From Candidatus Hodarchaeum mangrovi (GTDB taxonomy: Archaea; Asgardarchaeota; Heimdallarchaeia; Hodarchaeales; Hodarchaeaceae): DNA of 33,401 bases. This document shows positions 1 through 8,388 of the stretch, piece after piece (the first letter of the stretch is position 1; each line of letters starts with the position of its first letter). Under the pieces are notes generated by a model, which saw only the letters and a list, made by a program, of their open reading frames with translations, had not been told where the DNA came from and made no database searches. The position numbers and the translations under genes are program-made. The stretch is from NCBI GenBank assembly GCA_016839515.1, contig JAEOUE010000044.1:1-33401 (forward strand), read 5' to 3'.

Positions 1-2
1 AT

Positions 3-554
3 ATTGGAAAACAGTTCTATGGAAATTTCATAAATCAATCCAAAGCTCTCTTAAAATTTGCAAGCCCAATAATACCTCTGGGCCAGTTTTGGGAACAATG
101 GGGAATTGAACTGCAACCGTTCTTCAGTTATTGGTCTACTGAAACACTAACTCTTGTCGATATCATGTACATCCATCAGGTAACTATTTCTTACCATGGC
201 CCCCGATTCGTACGTTACACACAACCTTTAATAGTAGAGAGATTTCCTCCATTCGCTTATGAATATCCATTTCTTAAATTAATTTATTATCAATCTGATG
301 AACTGATAACTTCAGAAACTACCTTAACTCAATTAACTGAAGAACCATCAACATCACAAACTACCACAACCCAATCTACCGAAGACTTATCAACATCGAA
401 AATTACCTCAATAAAATCAGCAATAAACCCAACAACGACCCTAAGTACCTTAACCCAAATCCCTCTTATTACATTTGGGTTTTCTTGGATTGTTTCAATC
501 ATTTTGCTATCAGTGCTAACTTTACATCGCTTGAAAAAGAAAAAGAAATTTTAA
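3..554 (+). CDS. C-terminal part of a membrane-anchored surface protein (partial)
   Basis: The frame is open to the left edge of the window, so only the last 183 residues are present and the start lies outside. The first ~95 visible residues are rich in aromatic and hydrophobic positions and have no motif I recognise. They are followed by a Thr/Ser/Glu-rich low-complexity linker of about 55 residues containing repeated TTTQST-like units. One transmembrane helix (about FGFSWIVSIILLSVLTL) and a lysine-rich tail ending KKKKKF complete the protein. Folded domain, Thr-rich stalk, C-terminal helix and basic tail are typical of archaeal cell-surface proteins with a type I topology, the stalk probably being glycosylated. 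The function of the outer domain cannot be judged from this fragment. Confidence 0.7.
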   Translation: MGKQFYGNFINQSKALLKFASPIIPLGQFWEQWGIELQPFFSYWSTETLTLVDIMYIHQVTISYHGPRFVRYTQPLIVERFPPFAYEYPFLKLIYYQSDELITSETTLTQLTEEPSTSQTTTTQSTEDLSTSKITSIKSAINPTTTLSTLTQIPLITFGFSWIVSIILLSVLTLHRLKKKKKF

Positions 555-827
555 ATCATAAAAATAAAACAGATTTAAACAGTGTTAAGGAATCTAGAAT
601 TCTTATTGTTCAATTTTTTTTCATTTTCAATACTAGCAACATAAGAATGGCTCCACTTAGTTGAAAAACATAAAAACTTATCTCAAAGATCATCTTTTCT
701 TCGGTTTATGTAACTATGTATGCATAATGCAGAATGATATTTCCATAAATGTAGCTATTACATGATAAAATTCTTATGGATCCACCCTCTTTAAAGAACC
801 AAATTCTGATATTGGATATTAACGAAA

Positions 828-1454
828 ATGACTCAAGCTGATTGGGATCACTACGCACATATCAGTTATTCACCAATTATTCGAGCTCATTACTTTTTCA
901 CAGTTTGGCGGAATTATAGGATTTTATTATCAGGATTGGACATACCAAAAGGTCAATTACTAGAACTTGGTTCATCAACAGGTCAAATTTCTCTTCGTCT
1001 TGCTAAAAATTTTCAATTAATCCCCACATTAGTTGATCACTCTAAACAGGCTCTTTCTATGGCGGTATTTACCTATTCTCAGGCAAAAATTAATGTAATA
1101 ACGCATTTAGAAAGCGTCTTAAGAATAAATCTCTATAAAAAGTTCGATTTTGTTCATTCCCATGGTCTTCTTGAGCATTTTACAGAAAAAGAACAATTTA
1201 TTGTGTTTGAAAATCATGTAAAACATGTTAAAGTAGGAGGTTGGCTAATATGCTGGGTACCAACTCCTGATTTGTTTTACAAAATCAATAAAATGTATCT
1301 TGTTGGCACGGGGCAATGGATCTTTGGCTATGAAAAACCTTTAAGCCTTAAGGAGTTTCTAAGCCTTTTTTATAAGTTTAAATTAAAGATTGTAAAAACA
1401 CGACATGTTCCTGGATGGCTTGGAGTAGCAGCGAAAAAAATCATTTTTGATTAA
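828..1454 (+). CDS. Class I SAM-dependent methyltransferase
   Basis: A 208-residue protein with a Rossmann-type methyltransferase core. Motif I reads LLELGSSTGQ near residues 44-53, an acidic/aromatic strand ends in VDHS, and a later FDFVHSHGLLEHF segment fits the usual post-II/motif IV region. A predicted strand VGGWLICWVPTP follows. The closest general family is Methyltransf_11/25. The substrate cannot be read from the sequence. The start is an ATG with no clear ribosome binding site. It converges with the Rieske oxygenase gene of the carotenoid operon and could conceivably methylate a product of that pathway, but this is only a neighbourhood argument. Confidence 0.8.
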   Translation: MTQADWDHYAHISYSPIIRAHYFFTVWRNYRILLSGLDIPKGQLLELGSSTGQISLRLAKNFQLIPTLVDHSKQALSMAVFTYSQAKINVITHLESVLRINLYKKFDFVHSHGLLEHFTEKEQFIVFENHVKHVKVGGWLICWVPTPDLFYKINKMYLVGTGQWIFGYEKPLSLKEFLSLFYKFKLKIVKTRHVPGWLGVAAKKIIFD

Positions 1455-1486
1455 TCATATGGTTGAATTAAAGTGCTAATAATTCC

Positions 1487-2485
1487 TTATAAAGAAGACT
1501 TTATTCGAGCTTTTAATTCGCTTCTTAATTTCCGATATTCAATTATTGGTCTATCTCCATGAATTAATTTCTGTTCAACCATTGAATATGAGGATTTTTT
1601 CGGATTCTGAGTAAGTACTACTCTTTTATCCTGTCTAAGTATGATTCGATTACCTAGAGCTCCTAATTTTCCAAAAAAGGATCGGAAAAATGAAAGTCCT
1701 CCCTTTTGATAAAATCTAACATACATAAGTGTATTCATATCATCTATAGGACTAAATGCAACAAAAATTCTTATATTATCACTGATTCTATTCATCCAAA
1801 TGTTTGGAAACCTGAAATAAAGCATCGCATTATTGATTCTTGGAATTTCCTTTTGAATGGAGTTTTGCCCTACATCTTGTTCATTACGAACCCAAACTTG
1901 GAGTTCATTTACCCCATTTTCATCTAGTAGCTCAACTCCTGGTCCAAGAACAACTGTACGATTTCCTCTCCCAATTGTAGTTTTGTGGACAAAAGGTAAG
2001 TGAACGACATCAAGTTGGTTTTCAATTGCCAAAGAATAATGAACTGCCCAATGATCAGTTATTGTATTATATTTAAAGCTTTTTTCAGTTAATTCCTTAA
2101 ACATTGGAATCGTTGGAAGATTCTTTGGATCAATTTCAGGTTCACCCCACCAAAGAAATACTAATCCACCGATTTCTTTTATAGTAAAGGTGTCTTGTTT
2201 AAAATATTCTGGTACTTTCGAATTTCTTCCTATAGCTGGAATTATCTTTACTTTCCCAGTATAATCATACTCGAATCCATGAAAAGGACACTGTAAATGA
2301 TGATGAATCACATCTCCTTTACTCAAGGCTGCTCCTCGATGAATGCATTGATCTTTAATGCAATAAAGGCTATTATCACTCGTTCTCCAAAATGCTAATT
2401 TCATTCCCATTCGGGTTACTCCTAGAACCTCTCCTCTCTTTATCTCACGAGATTCTATAACTGCGTACCACTGGTTAGGTATCAT
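1487..2485 (-). CDS. Rieske non-heme iron oxygenase, last gene of carotenoid operon
   Basis: A 332-residue oxygenase. The N-terminal Rieske [2Fe-2S] domain has CIH (C47, H49) and, 16 residues later, CPFH (C66, H69). The C-terminal catalytic domain has the mononuclear iron motif ENQLDVVHLPFVH with D159, H162 and H167, the bridging Asp plus facial-triad His pair of ring-hydroxylating oxygenases. Members use O2 and electrons from a reductase to hydroxylate, demethylate or open substrates; no reductase is encoded here. AGGAG precedes the ATG and overlaps the end of the upstream UPF0282 gene, so translational coupling is likely. As the last gene after crtI, lycopene cyclase and the UPF0282 gene, it may oxygenate a carotenoid, but that substrate is inference; phenylpropionate- and pheophorbide-oxygenase-like relatives act on many compounds. 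Confidence 0.88.
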   Translation of the reverse strand: MIPNQWYAVIESREIKRGEVLGVTRMGMKLAFWRTSDNSLYCIKDQCIHRGAALSKGDVIHHHLQCPFHGFEYDYTGKVKIIPAIGRNSKVPEYFKQDTFTIKEIGGLVFLWWGEPEIDPKNLPTIPMFKELTEKSFKYNTITDHWAVHYSLAIENQLDVVHLPFVHKTTIGRGNRTVVLGPGVELLDENGVNELQVWVRNEQDVGQNSIQKEIPRINNAMLYFRFPNIWMNRISDNIRIFVAFSPIDDMNTLMYVRFYQKGGLSFFRSFFGKLGALGNRIILRQDKRVVLTQNPKKSSYSMVEQKLIHGDRPIIEYRKLRSELKARIKSSL

Positions 2486-2500
2486 AATAATTACTCCTGT

Positions 2501-3481
2501 TTAAAGAAGCTTTTCAAGATTTGCGAATGGTAGCAAAGTAGCTTGATCCTTAATTATTGGTAGTACTTTTTCCTGTTGTTCTTGAAAAAATGTGTAAAAA
2601 TTTATTCCAAATTCACTCATTGGCATTTGGTCATGTAGCTCATCTCGAAGGCTTTCCAAGCATAATGGTTCCTTTATGAATAAACTTGATAAAGGTAGAG
2701 CCTTATTTTCAAGATTTTGTTCTATTAAAATCTGTCTCCAATTTTTATCTCTTAGAAAATGATGATCCAGATAAAATTGATTATTTAAGATTCTTTTAAT
2801 TCTATTAAATGCCATTCTTGTGTCCTCTTCAGTTTGTTTTGGATGATAAGTTGAGGGACCATCCAGAATTAAATGGTTTGATTTATATTTCAAGATAAAG
2901 TTAAGGGCTGCCTCACTTTCTAAACCATGGACATCGGATGTAAATAAGACACTATCCTGCGAATCTTCAATGAAAACAGAAATAACCCATCCAGAATGAG
3001 ACCCTTCTTTCCCATGGGGTAAGGGAAGAGAACATATTATTCGTGTCTTACCATATATGAATTGATTATTATCTGCTGAATGGATTGTAATCTTTTTTTT
3101 CCATAACCAGTATGCTCTTTTCTTCTGATTATAATTAATATTCTTCTTAGGATCTTTGGCTAATATAATTTTGTCTGTATTTCCATAGATTTTATTTTGC
3201 ATTTCTTGATTTGTAAATTCATATGGCCTATTAACCCCTAATGTAAAATGATCTCCGTGATAATGTGTTTGTATGATTATCGAGGTATTTTTTACTGCTT
3301 TCAGGATCAATTGGCGTGATAAATAGGCTGCAGCGATTTCCTTTAAGTGTGGTTTCAAGCTATATCTTAACGGCCCTAGGGAAACTGAAGGATCTATTAA
3401 AATTTTCTGATCTTCTGTTTTTATAAAAACGCACATTCCTCGTGAACCAAGAGACTCAGCTGCAAGTGGAATAATCTCCAT
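2501..3481 (-). CDS. UPF0282-family metallo-beta-lactamase-fold hydrolase
   Basis: The protein has the archaeal UPF0282 pattern: AESLGSRGMCVFI near the N-terminus, ILIDPSVSLGPLRYSL, then the metal-binding THYHGDH motif, a later SDVHG segment and a histidine pair (LDHHF) near the C-terminal third. These are ligands of a binuclear zinc or iron site of the metallo-beta-lactamase fold. UPF0282 proteins are predicted hydrolases with no established substrate. The ATG at 3481 gives MEIIPLAAESLG, which matches the usual family start; a TTG at 3499 would add six residues. It is 66 bp downstream of the lycopene cyclase gene and 15 bp upstream of the Rieske gene, so it is probably co-transcribed with carotenoid genes, a setting I do not know for this family. 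Confidence 0.85.
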   Translation of the reverse strand: MEIIPLAAESLGSRGMCVFIKTEDQKILIDPSVSLGPLRYSLKPHLKEIAAAYLSRQLILKAVKNTSIIIQTHYHGDHFTLGVNRPYEFTNQEMQNKIYGNTDKIILAKDPKKNINYNQKKRAYWLWKKKITIHSADNNQFIYGKTRIICSLPLPHGKEGSHSGWVISVFIEDSQDSVLFTSDVHGLESEAALNFILKYKSNHLILDGPSTYHPKQTEEDTRMAFNRIKRILNNQFYLDHHFLRDKNWRQILIEQNLENKALPLSSLFIKEPLCLESLRDELHDQMPMSEFGINFYTFFQEQQEKVLPIIKDQATLLPFANLEKLL

Positions 3482-3565
3482 TGTTACTGTACCACTCAAG
3501 GATATTTATTGAGAATTAATACTAAGATAATTTCTCTATTTAGTTTGATCTTATCTTTTATTCGA

Positions 3566-4378
3566 TTATAACCTTGTTTTAATCCAATTTTGGATTCCAG
3601 TAATTCTTTCATAACTCCTCTGTGAAATAAGTAATGATAATCCAAATGTGATCAGAACATTTGTAACTAAGAAAAATGTGAATTCTTCAATAGGTAGGAT
3701 GCCACCTAAGAGAATATTTATCGTTTGAAATGGTGAGATTTCCCAAATTCCATCTTGAATAGCAATTGCATCGGTAATAGCAAAATAAATTGTACCTAGT
3801 CCTATAGTTAATGAAACTGGAATTTTCATTTCCCACAATATATCTGCTCCAAAGAGAAGTTGAACAGAGATGGGAGGTAAAGCCCATAGTAGTATCAAAT
3901 TTAAATAATTTAAACTCTCAATTTGCGAAAAAAAAGTGACTAAAGAGATTACCCAGATTGAGAGAACTGGAAGAATCACCAATAGATTTTTTAGACCCAT
4001 TTTCATTACTGACTCCTTACTCTTTGAGATTTTTCCAGAAAATTGCCTATATATCAGGATGAATGTCAAACCTATTAAAAAGGTCTGTAAAATAAAAAAC
4101 ATGTACTCTTCAAATGGAACATATCCGATGATTATACCTAAGATTTTATCAGGATCATAACTCCATACTTCAGAAGCAACCAGATAATTATCCCAAGGTG
4201 TAGTATAAATTATAGCAATCAAAGCTAGGAAGAATATTAAAAATCCTATTCTTTGAAAAGTTGGAAAATAACTCTGATTATTTGATTGTTTTAATCGCAC
4301 GATGCCTATGAATAATATAAAGCCAACGATTAGAGGTATAATAACAAATAAAATTAAGAAAAAGGGATAATTCAACAT
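3566..4378 (-). CDS. crtY: Lycopene beta-cyclase, fused CrtYc-CrtYd type
   Basis: An integral membrane protein of about 270 residues with two repeats, as in the haloarchaeal CrtY and fungal CarRA-type cyclases formed by fusion of the bacterial heterodimeric subunits. The first repeat carries PWDNYLV, IIGYVPFEEYMFFILQT and the second has WEISPFQ and GGILPIEEFTFFLVTN. Each PxEE/FEEY block supplies the acidic residues typical of this family. The enzyme converts the psi ends of lycopene to beta-rings without net redox change. The ATG at 4378 is preferred because GAGGTG lies 7 nt upstream; a GTG at 4387 is also possible. About seven hydrophobic segments are visible. It lies 29 bp after crtI and is certainly part of the same leftward transcription unit. 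Confidence 0.93.
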   Translation of the reverse strand: MLNYPFFLILFVIIPLIVGFILFIGIVRLKQSNNQSYFPTFQRIGFLIFFLALIAIIYTTPWDNYLVASEVWSYDPDKILGIIIGYVPFEEYMFFILQTFLIGLTFILIYRQFSGKISKSKESVMKMGLKNLLVILPVLSIWVISLVTFFSQIESLNYLNLILLWALPPISVQLLFGADILWEMKIPVSLTIGLGTIYFAITDAIAIQDGIWEISPFQTINILLGGILPIEEFTFFLVTNVLITFGLSLLISQRSYERITGIQNWIKTRL

Positions 4379-4407
4379 ACTTGGCACCTCAGGTAAACGT
4401 AATTCTT

Positions 4408-5922
4408 TTAGGGATTATCATTCTTATTATAATTGTCATAAGCTTTTAATATTAAATCAGTAGTAACTTTAGCACTAGAAACTACTCCTGGTAAACCTGC
4501 TCCTGGATGAGTTCCTGCACCTACAAGATACAATCCTTTAATATCTTCAGATTTGTTATGGGGTCTAAACCATGCTGACTGAGTAAAAACCGGTTCTAAG
4601 GAAAATCCAGTACCTTTATAGCTACTATAATCTTTCTTAAAATCCAAAGGAGTTAGAATTCGATCAGTAACAATATTATCAAGTAATCCTGGCAAGTAAT
4701 TTTTATCTAAGAATTTAAGTATCTTTTCTTTAAATGGGGTAGCAATTCTGGTCCAATCGTCTTTAGAATCCAAATTTGGAACAGGAATAAGAATATAAAA
4801 GGCTTCATGACCTTCAGGAGCTAAACTTGGGTCTGTTCGTGTTGGAACATGTAAATAAGAACTGAAATCCTCACTTAAAACTTTTTTATTAAAGATATCT
4901 TCCAATAGTTCCTTGTACCGTGGACCTAAAATGATTGTATGATGTTTCATATCTGGATATTGCTTTTTTGTCCCAAAATAGATAACAACAAGACTCATAG
5001 AATATTTTGCTTTTGAATATCGTTTATCTTTATTCTTTTTCCTCCATTTTTTATCAATTAATTGAGTATAGGTGAATGCAGGATCAATATTTGAAACTAT
5101 AAGATCTGCAGAAATTGTTTCCCCAGATGTCGTCTTTACACCTCTTACCTCTCTATTTTCAATTAAAATTTCCTTCACTTCGCTATTAACAACTATTTTT
5201 CCCCCTAATTCATGAAATAACCTTGCTAATGCGTGAACCAGTGATGTTGTTCCCCCTTTAGCAAACCAAATACCAAATTCTTTTTCTAAATATTGAATAA
5301 GACTATAAATAGACGGAACGGAAAACGGATTTCCCCCGATTAATAATGGATGGAAGCTAAAAACCATTCTAAGCTTATCATTCTTAATATATTTCGAGAC
5401 AAATTCATAATTAGATCTGTATGATTGCAATCGAATAAGGGCTGGAGCAACTTTTAACATTGACCAGAAGGAAATAAAGGGTTGAAATGATAGCTCTTCA
5501 AAACCTTTCTCATAAATTGGTTTAACAGCCCTAATCATCTTCTTATAGCCCTCAACATCCTCGGGACTAAGAACTTCGATTTGAGGAATATTTTTATCTG
5601 GATGTGAATAATCAAAATATGTCTTATCATTAAAATAAACCCGATAGTAGGGTTCTACTGGAAAGAATTTTACGTAATCATCAATATTTTTTCCAGCTAA
5701 TTCGAAAAGATTCTTAAATATTTGAGGGGCAGTTATTACTGTTGGACCTGCATCAAATACAAATCCATCTTGTTTGAACACCCTTGCTCTTCCACCTATC
5801 TGATCTAGTTTTTCTAGTATTGTTACATTATATCCTTCGTGCTGTAATCGGATTGCAGCTGCTAGCCCACCGAATCCAGAGCCTATAATTACGATTCTTT
5901 TTTTTGTATTCAATTTTTTCAT
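4408..5922 (-). CDS. crtI: Phytoene desaturase (CrtI-type FAD oxidoreductase)
   Basis: About 504 residues beginning MKKLNTKKRIVIIGSGFGG, the dinucleotide-binding beta-alpha-beta fold with GxGxxG, followed by LEKLDQIGGRARVF and FDAGPTVITAP, all standard for CrtI. The C-terminus carries GLYLVGAGTHPGAGLPGVVSSA, the conserved family end motif. CrtI dehydrogenates phytoene stepwise toward lycopene at the membrane. The number of desaturation steps cannot be read from sequence, and CrtN or CrtD relatives look similar, but linkage to crtB and a lycopene cyclase favours phytoene-to-lycopene. A GTG at 5940 in frame would add six residues (MKAEIL); the ATG at 5922 has AAGGCGG about 8 nt upstream. It heads the leftward operon and is divergent from crtB. 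Confidence 0.94.
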   Translation of the reverse strand: MKKLNTKKRIVIIGSGFGGLAAAIRLQHEGYNVTILEKLDQIGGRARVFKQDGFVFDAGPTVITAPQIFKNLFELAGKNIDDYVKFFPVEPYYRVYFNDKTYFDYSHPDKNIPQIEVLSPEDVEGYKKMIRAVKPIYEKGFEELSFQPFISFWSMLKVAPALIRLQSYRSNYEFVSKYIKNDKLRMVFSFHPLLIGGNPFSVPSIYSLIQYLEKEFGIWFAKGGTTSLVHALARLFHELGGKIVVNSEVKEILIENREVRGVKTTSGETISADLIVSNIDPAFTYTQLIDKKWRKKNKDKRYSKAKYSMSLVVIYFGTKKQYPDMKHHTIILGPRYKELLEDIFNKKVLSEDFSSYLHVPTRTDPSLAPEGHEAFYILIPVPNLDSKDDWTRIATPFKEKILKFLDKNYLPGLLDNIVTDRILTPLDFKKDYSSYKGTGFSLEPVFTQSAWFRPHNKSEDIKGLYLVGAGTHPGAGLPGVVSSAKVTTDLILKAYDNYNKNDNP

Positions 5923-6087
5923 TAAAATTTCCGCCTTCACAGTAAATATGTCATTAAAATCATTTATTAATTATGAACGAGAATTTTAAGTTTCAACAAA
6001 ATATTTATATTCATGAACTAAATTATACTACATGAACTTAAAAATTTTATCTAGTGTTCTCAAAAGTCAAAAGAGAGTTTACAGAAA
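5923..6087. promoter_or_regulatory. Divergent crtI/crtB promoter region with three ATGAAC repeats
   Basis: The AT-rich gap between crtI and crtB. An AAATATTTATATTC stretch at about 5999-6012 can be read as a TATA element in both directions and could serve crtI and possibly crtB; TTAAAAAT at 6038-6045 is another TATA candidate for crtB. The hexamer ATGAAC appears three times in the same orientation at 5973-5978, 6013-6018 and 6032-6037 (starts 40 and 19 bp apart), usually as (T/C)ATGAAC. The copies flank or overlap the likely core promoters. They are candidate sites for the cobalamin-domain regulator encoded after crtB. TGAAC also occurs at 7203-7207 before that regulator gene. Confidence 0.5.
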
Positions 6088-7029
6088 ATGTATGCTAATG
6101 AAAAGCTGGAAAATATACAGTTACTCCCTGAAAGAATTAATGCTAAGTATAACGTGATTAGTTCATTAGATGAATCCTATAAATTTTGTCTTGATTGGAT
6201 GTCAGTTCATAGCAAATCATTTTTCTTTGCATCAAGGTTTCTCCCAGATGATCAACGTAAAAGTGTTGCTGCTTTGTATGCTTTTTGTCGCTTAACTGAC
6301 GATATTGTAGACGAAGCTTCTGAAGAGACATCAATCGAAGAAATTAATGCAAGCTTAGATCATTTAAAGCAAATAGTGATCAACCTTTCAAATGGATATA
6401 CCTCAACAAATCCAATCCTTCATGCATTTGGAGACACAATTAAAAAACACCGTATTCCTGTCGAATATATGCATGAACTAATTGAAGGCGTCCGAATGGA
6501 TCTAAATAAATCTGAATATTATTCTGAGGATGAACTAGACCTTTATATGTATCGTGTTGCATCTACTGTAGGATTAATGATGACAACAATCTTCATTAGC
6601 AATCCTGAACCCCAAGTTCTTGCTAGAGCTGCTGATTTAGGAAAAGCTATGCAATTGACCAATATTCTACGAGATATAAAAGAAGATTACAATAAAGGGC
6701 GTATTTATTTACCTGAAGAAACACGAAACCTCTATGGGGTTACCAAAGCAGATTTAGAAGACAGAGAGATTTCGAAGAACTTAATTGCACTAATCAAATT
6801 TGAAACAAAAAAAGCACGATCATATTACAATCGTGCGGATTTAGGAATTAAAAAATTACCCCCCAGCGCTGCTTACACTGTCAAAGTTGCATCACGTGTC
6901 TATGGTGAAATATTAAATGAAATTAAACGTCGCAATTATCAGATATTGAAACAAAGAGCCGTCGTTTCAAAGCTTAGAAAAGTTATAATTGCTTTAAAAG
7001 TTCGATTGTCCTTCATTGGAAAATTATGA
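6088..7029 (+). CDS. crtB: Phytoene synthase
   Basis: A 313-residue squalene/phytoene synthase family protein. The first aspartate-rich motif is DDIVD at residues 71-75 inside FCRLTDDIVDEA, and the second is in LTNILRDIKED at about 190-200 followed by KGRIYLPEE. SKSFFFASRFLP near residue 42-53 is the conserved N-terminal block. The enzyme condenses two geranylgeranyl diphosphates head-to-head into phytoene; archaea already make GGPP for lipids, so absence of a GGPP synthase gene here is expected. A diapophytoene synthase would look similar, but CrtI and cyclase neighbours favour C40 products. The gene is divergent from crtI and followed by the cobalamin-domain regulator 191 bp downstream on the same strand. 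Confidence 0.95.
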   Translation: MYANEKLENIQLLPERINAKYNVISSLDESYKFCLDWMSVHSKSFFFASRFLPDDQRKSVAALYAFCRLTDDIVDEASEETSIEEINASLDHLKQIVINLSNGYTSTNPILHAFGDTIKKHRIPVEYMHELIEGVRMDLNKSEYYSEDELDLYMYRVASTVGLMMTTIFISNPEPQVLARAADLGKAMQLTNILRDIKEDYNKGRIYLPEETRNLYGVTKADLEDREISKNLIALIKFETKKARSYYNRADLGIKKLPPSAAYTVKVASRVYGEILNEIKRRNYQILKQRAVVSKLRKVIIALKVRLSFIGKL

Positions 7030-7220
7030 TCATCTTCCCTGATTCTTTGTATAGAATAAAGATGAATTAAGTTATATAGAAAAAAAATGATAAAAAATTG
7101 CTTTTACACACAATAAAAAAATTATTTATGACGTAATAAGGGATTTAAACTGACAGAAAGTAAAGTAGTAGCTTTTACAGGAATAGATTAGCAATAATTT
7201 TTTGAACAGAGAAGATTTTT

Positions 7221-8366
7221 ATGCTTAAACTTGACGAAAAAATTATTCTGTCTTTAAGAAAGAATCGAAAAATTATTGTACATTATGATGAGTTAAAAAA
7301 TGAGTTCAAGGTAGACAATTCTAAAATCAAAGGAATTATTTCCCGATTAATGGAAAAAGGCTTCATTACTGAAGAGGAAACCGAATCATCACACCCAGTT
7401 TTTAAAGTAGTCAGTTCCCAAGACTTTATTTTAAATTATTTAAGGAAGAATCGTAATCGTGAAATTCCAGTCTCGGAAATAGTTAAAAATAGCTTTCTTA
7501 AACGGAATACTATTTCTAATGCAATTCATGAACTTCAATTAAAAAATCTTATTGAAATTTGTCGACGACCCCTTAAGAGAGGTAGATATACCGTTATTTG
7601 GTTAACGGGAGACATAATTACCGAAAAGTATCGTCATAAAGATGAATTAGTAGAAGAAGAATTTATTGAGGAGAAATTTCAGAAAAGATTATCTAAAGAA
7701 CCAGTAATTATAGATAGGAATCTAAATGAAGATATTTCTTATTTAAGTTCAAATTCATATGATCATGTTGAATTTTTTAAGAATTTATTACCATTAACAC
7801 ATGATATTTTCACTTTTGTAACTGGTTACCTTAGTCCTTTAATGACCCAAGTTGGTAATCTCTGGGAAAGTGCTGAATTGTCAACTGTAGACGAACATAT
7901 TATTTCTGCTAGGATGGAGAAAATAATGATTGAATTAATTAATCAACGGAATAACATCAAAGGGGAAGTAATCATTTTAGTCTCAGTTGAAGGAGAATTT
8001 CATACATTAAGTTTACTCGCTTTAGAATTACTATTTACAGATTACTCATACTATGTGATTAATCTTGCTAAACCCCTCCCTATTAAGGCTTTAATTCGTT
8101 ACCTTCAGGAAAAAGGAACTCCAAAATGGATTTTTCTTTCTATTACCCAATCTATATATCGGGGTACATTGAAGCGTGACATTATTTTACTTCGAAAAGA
8201 GTTTGGAGACACTGTTGGAATAGTGATTGGAGGAAAGGGTCTATTAGAAGAGGATCGAAATAAATTTCCAGGAGCAAATAATGTAATTATTACCCCTGAA
8301 GATCTTTTTCAATTTTTCACTAGTTCTTTCAAAAGAAGGAAAAATGACAATGATTCCTGCTATTGA
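7221..8366 (+). CDS. Winged-helix regulator with CarH-like cobalamin-binding domain
   Basis: A 381-residue protein. Residues 1-65 and about 68-130 look like two successive winged-helix DNA-binding domains (SKIKGIISRLMEKGFIT; NTISNAIHELQLKNLIEI). After a charged linker, residues ~183-245 form a four-helix-bundle cap with W215 and E225-H226, the W-x9-E-H motif of CarH/LitR photoreceptors. The B12-binding fold follows, with E259-F-H261 where CarH has its E-x-H lower cobalt ligand, then LSITQS and IGGKG at 336-340. The usual Gly after ExHxx is Ser here. In bacteria CarH binds adenosylcobalamin, represses carotenoid genes in the dark and releases DNA in light, but its DNA-binding part is MerR-type. 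Position next to crtB and the divergent crt operon makes light- or B12-dependent control of carotenogenesis the likely role. Confidence 0.85.
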   Translation: MLKLDEKIILSLRKNRKIIVHYDELKNEFKVDNSKIKGIISRLMEKGFITEEETESSHPVFKVVSSQDFILNYLRKNRNREIPVSEIVKNSFLKRNTISNAIHELQLKNLIEICRRPLKRGRYTVIWLTGDIITEKYRHKDELVEEEFIEEKFQKRLSKEPVIIDRNLNEDISYLSSNSYDHVEFFKNLLPLTHDIFTFVTGYLSPLMTQVGNLWESAELSTVDEHIISARMEKIMIELINQRNNIKGEVIILVSVEGEFHTLSLLALELLFTDYSYYVINLAKPLPIKALIRYLQEKGTPKWIFLSITQSIYRGTLKRDIILLRKEFGDTVGIVIGGKGLLEEDRNKFPGANNVIITPEDLFQFFTSSFKRRKNDNDSCY

Positions 8367-8388
8367 TTTTTTGAGATAAAAAATAACT

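Noticed and set aside
4408..5922. CrtO-type ketolase or amine oxidase instead of CrtI
   Set aside because: Length, the FDAGPTVITAP block and the GAGTHPGAGLPGV end are CrtI-like, and it is linked to crtB and lycopene cyclase.
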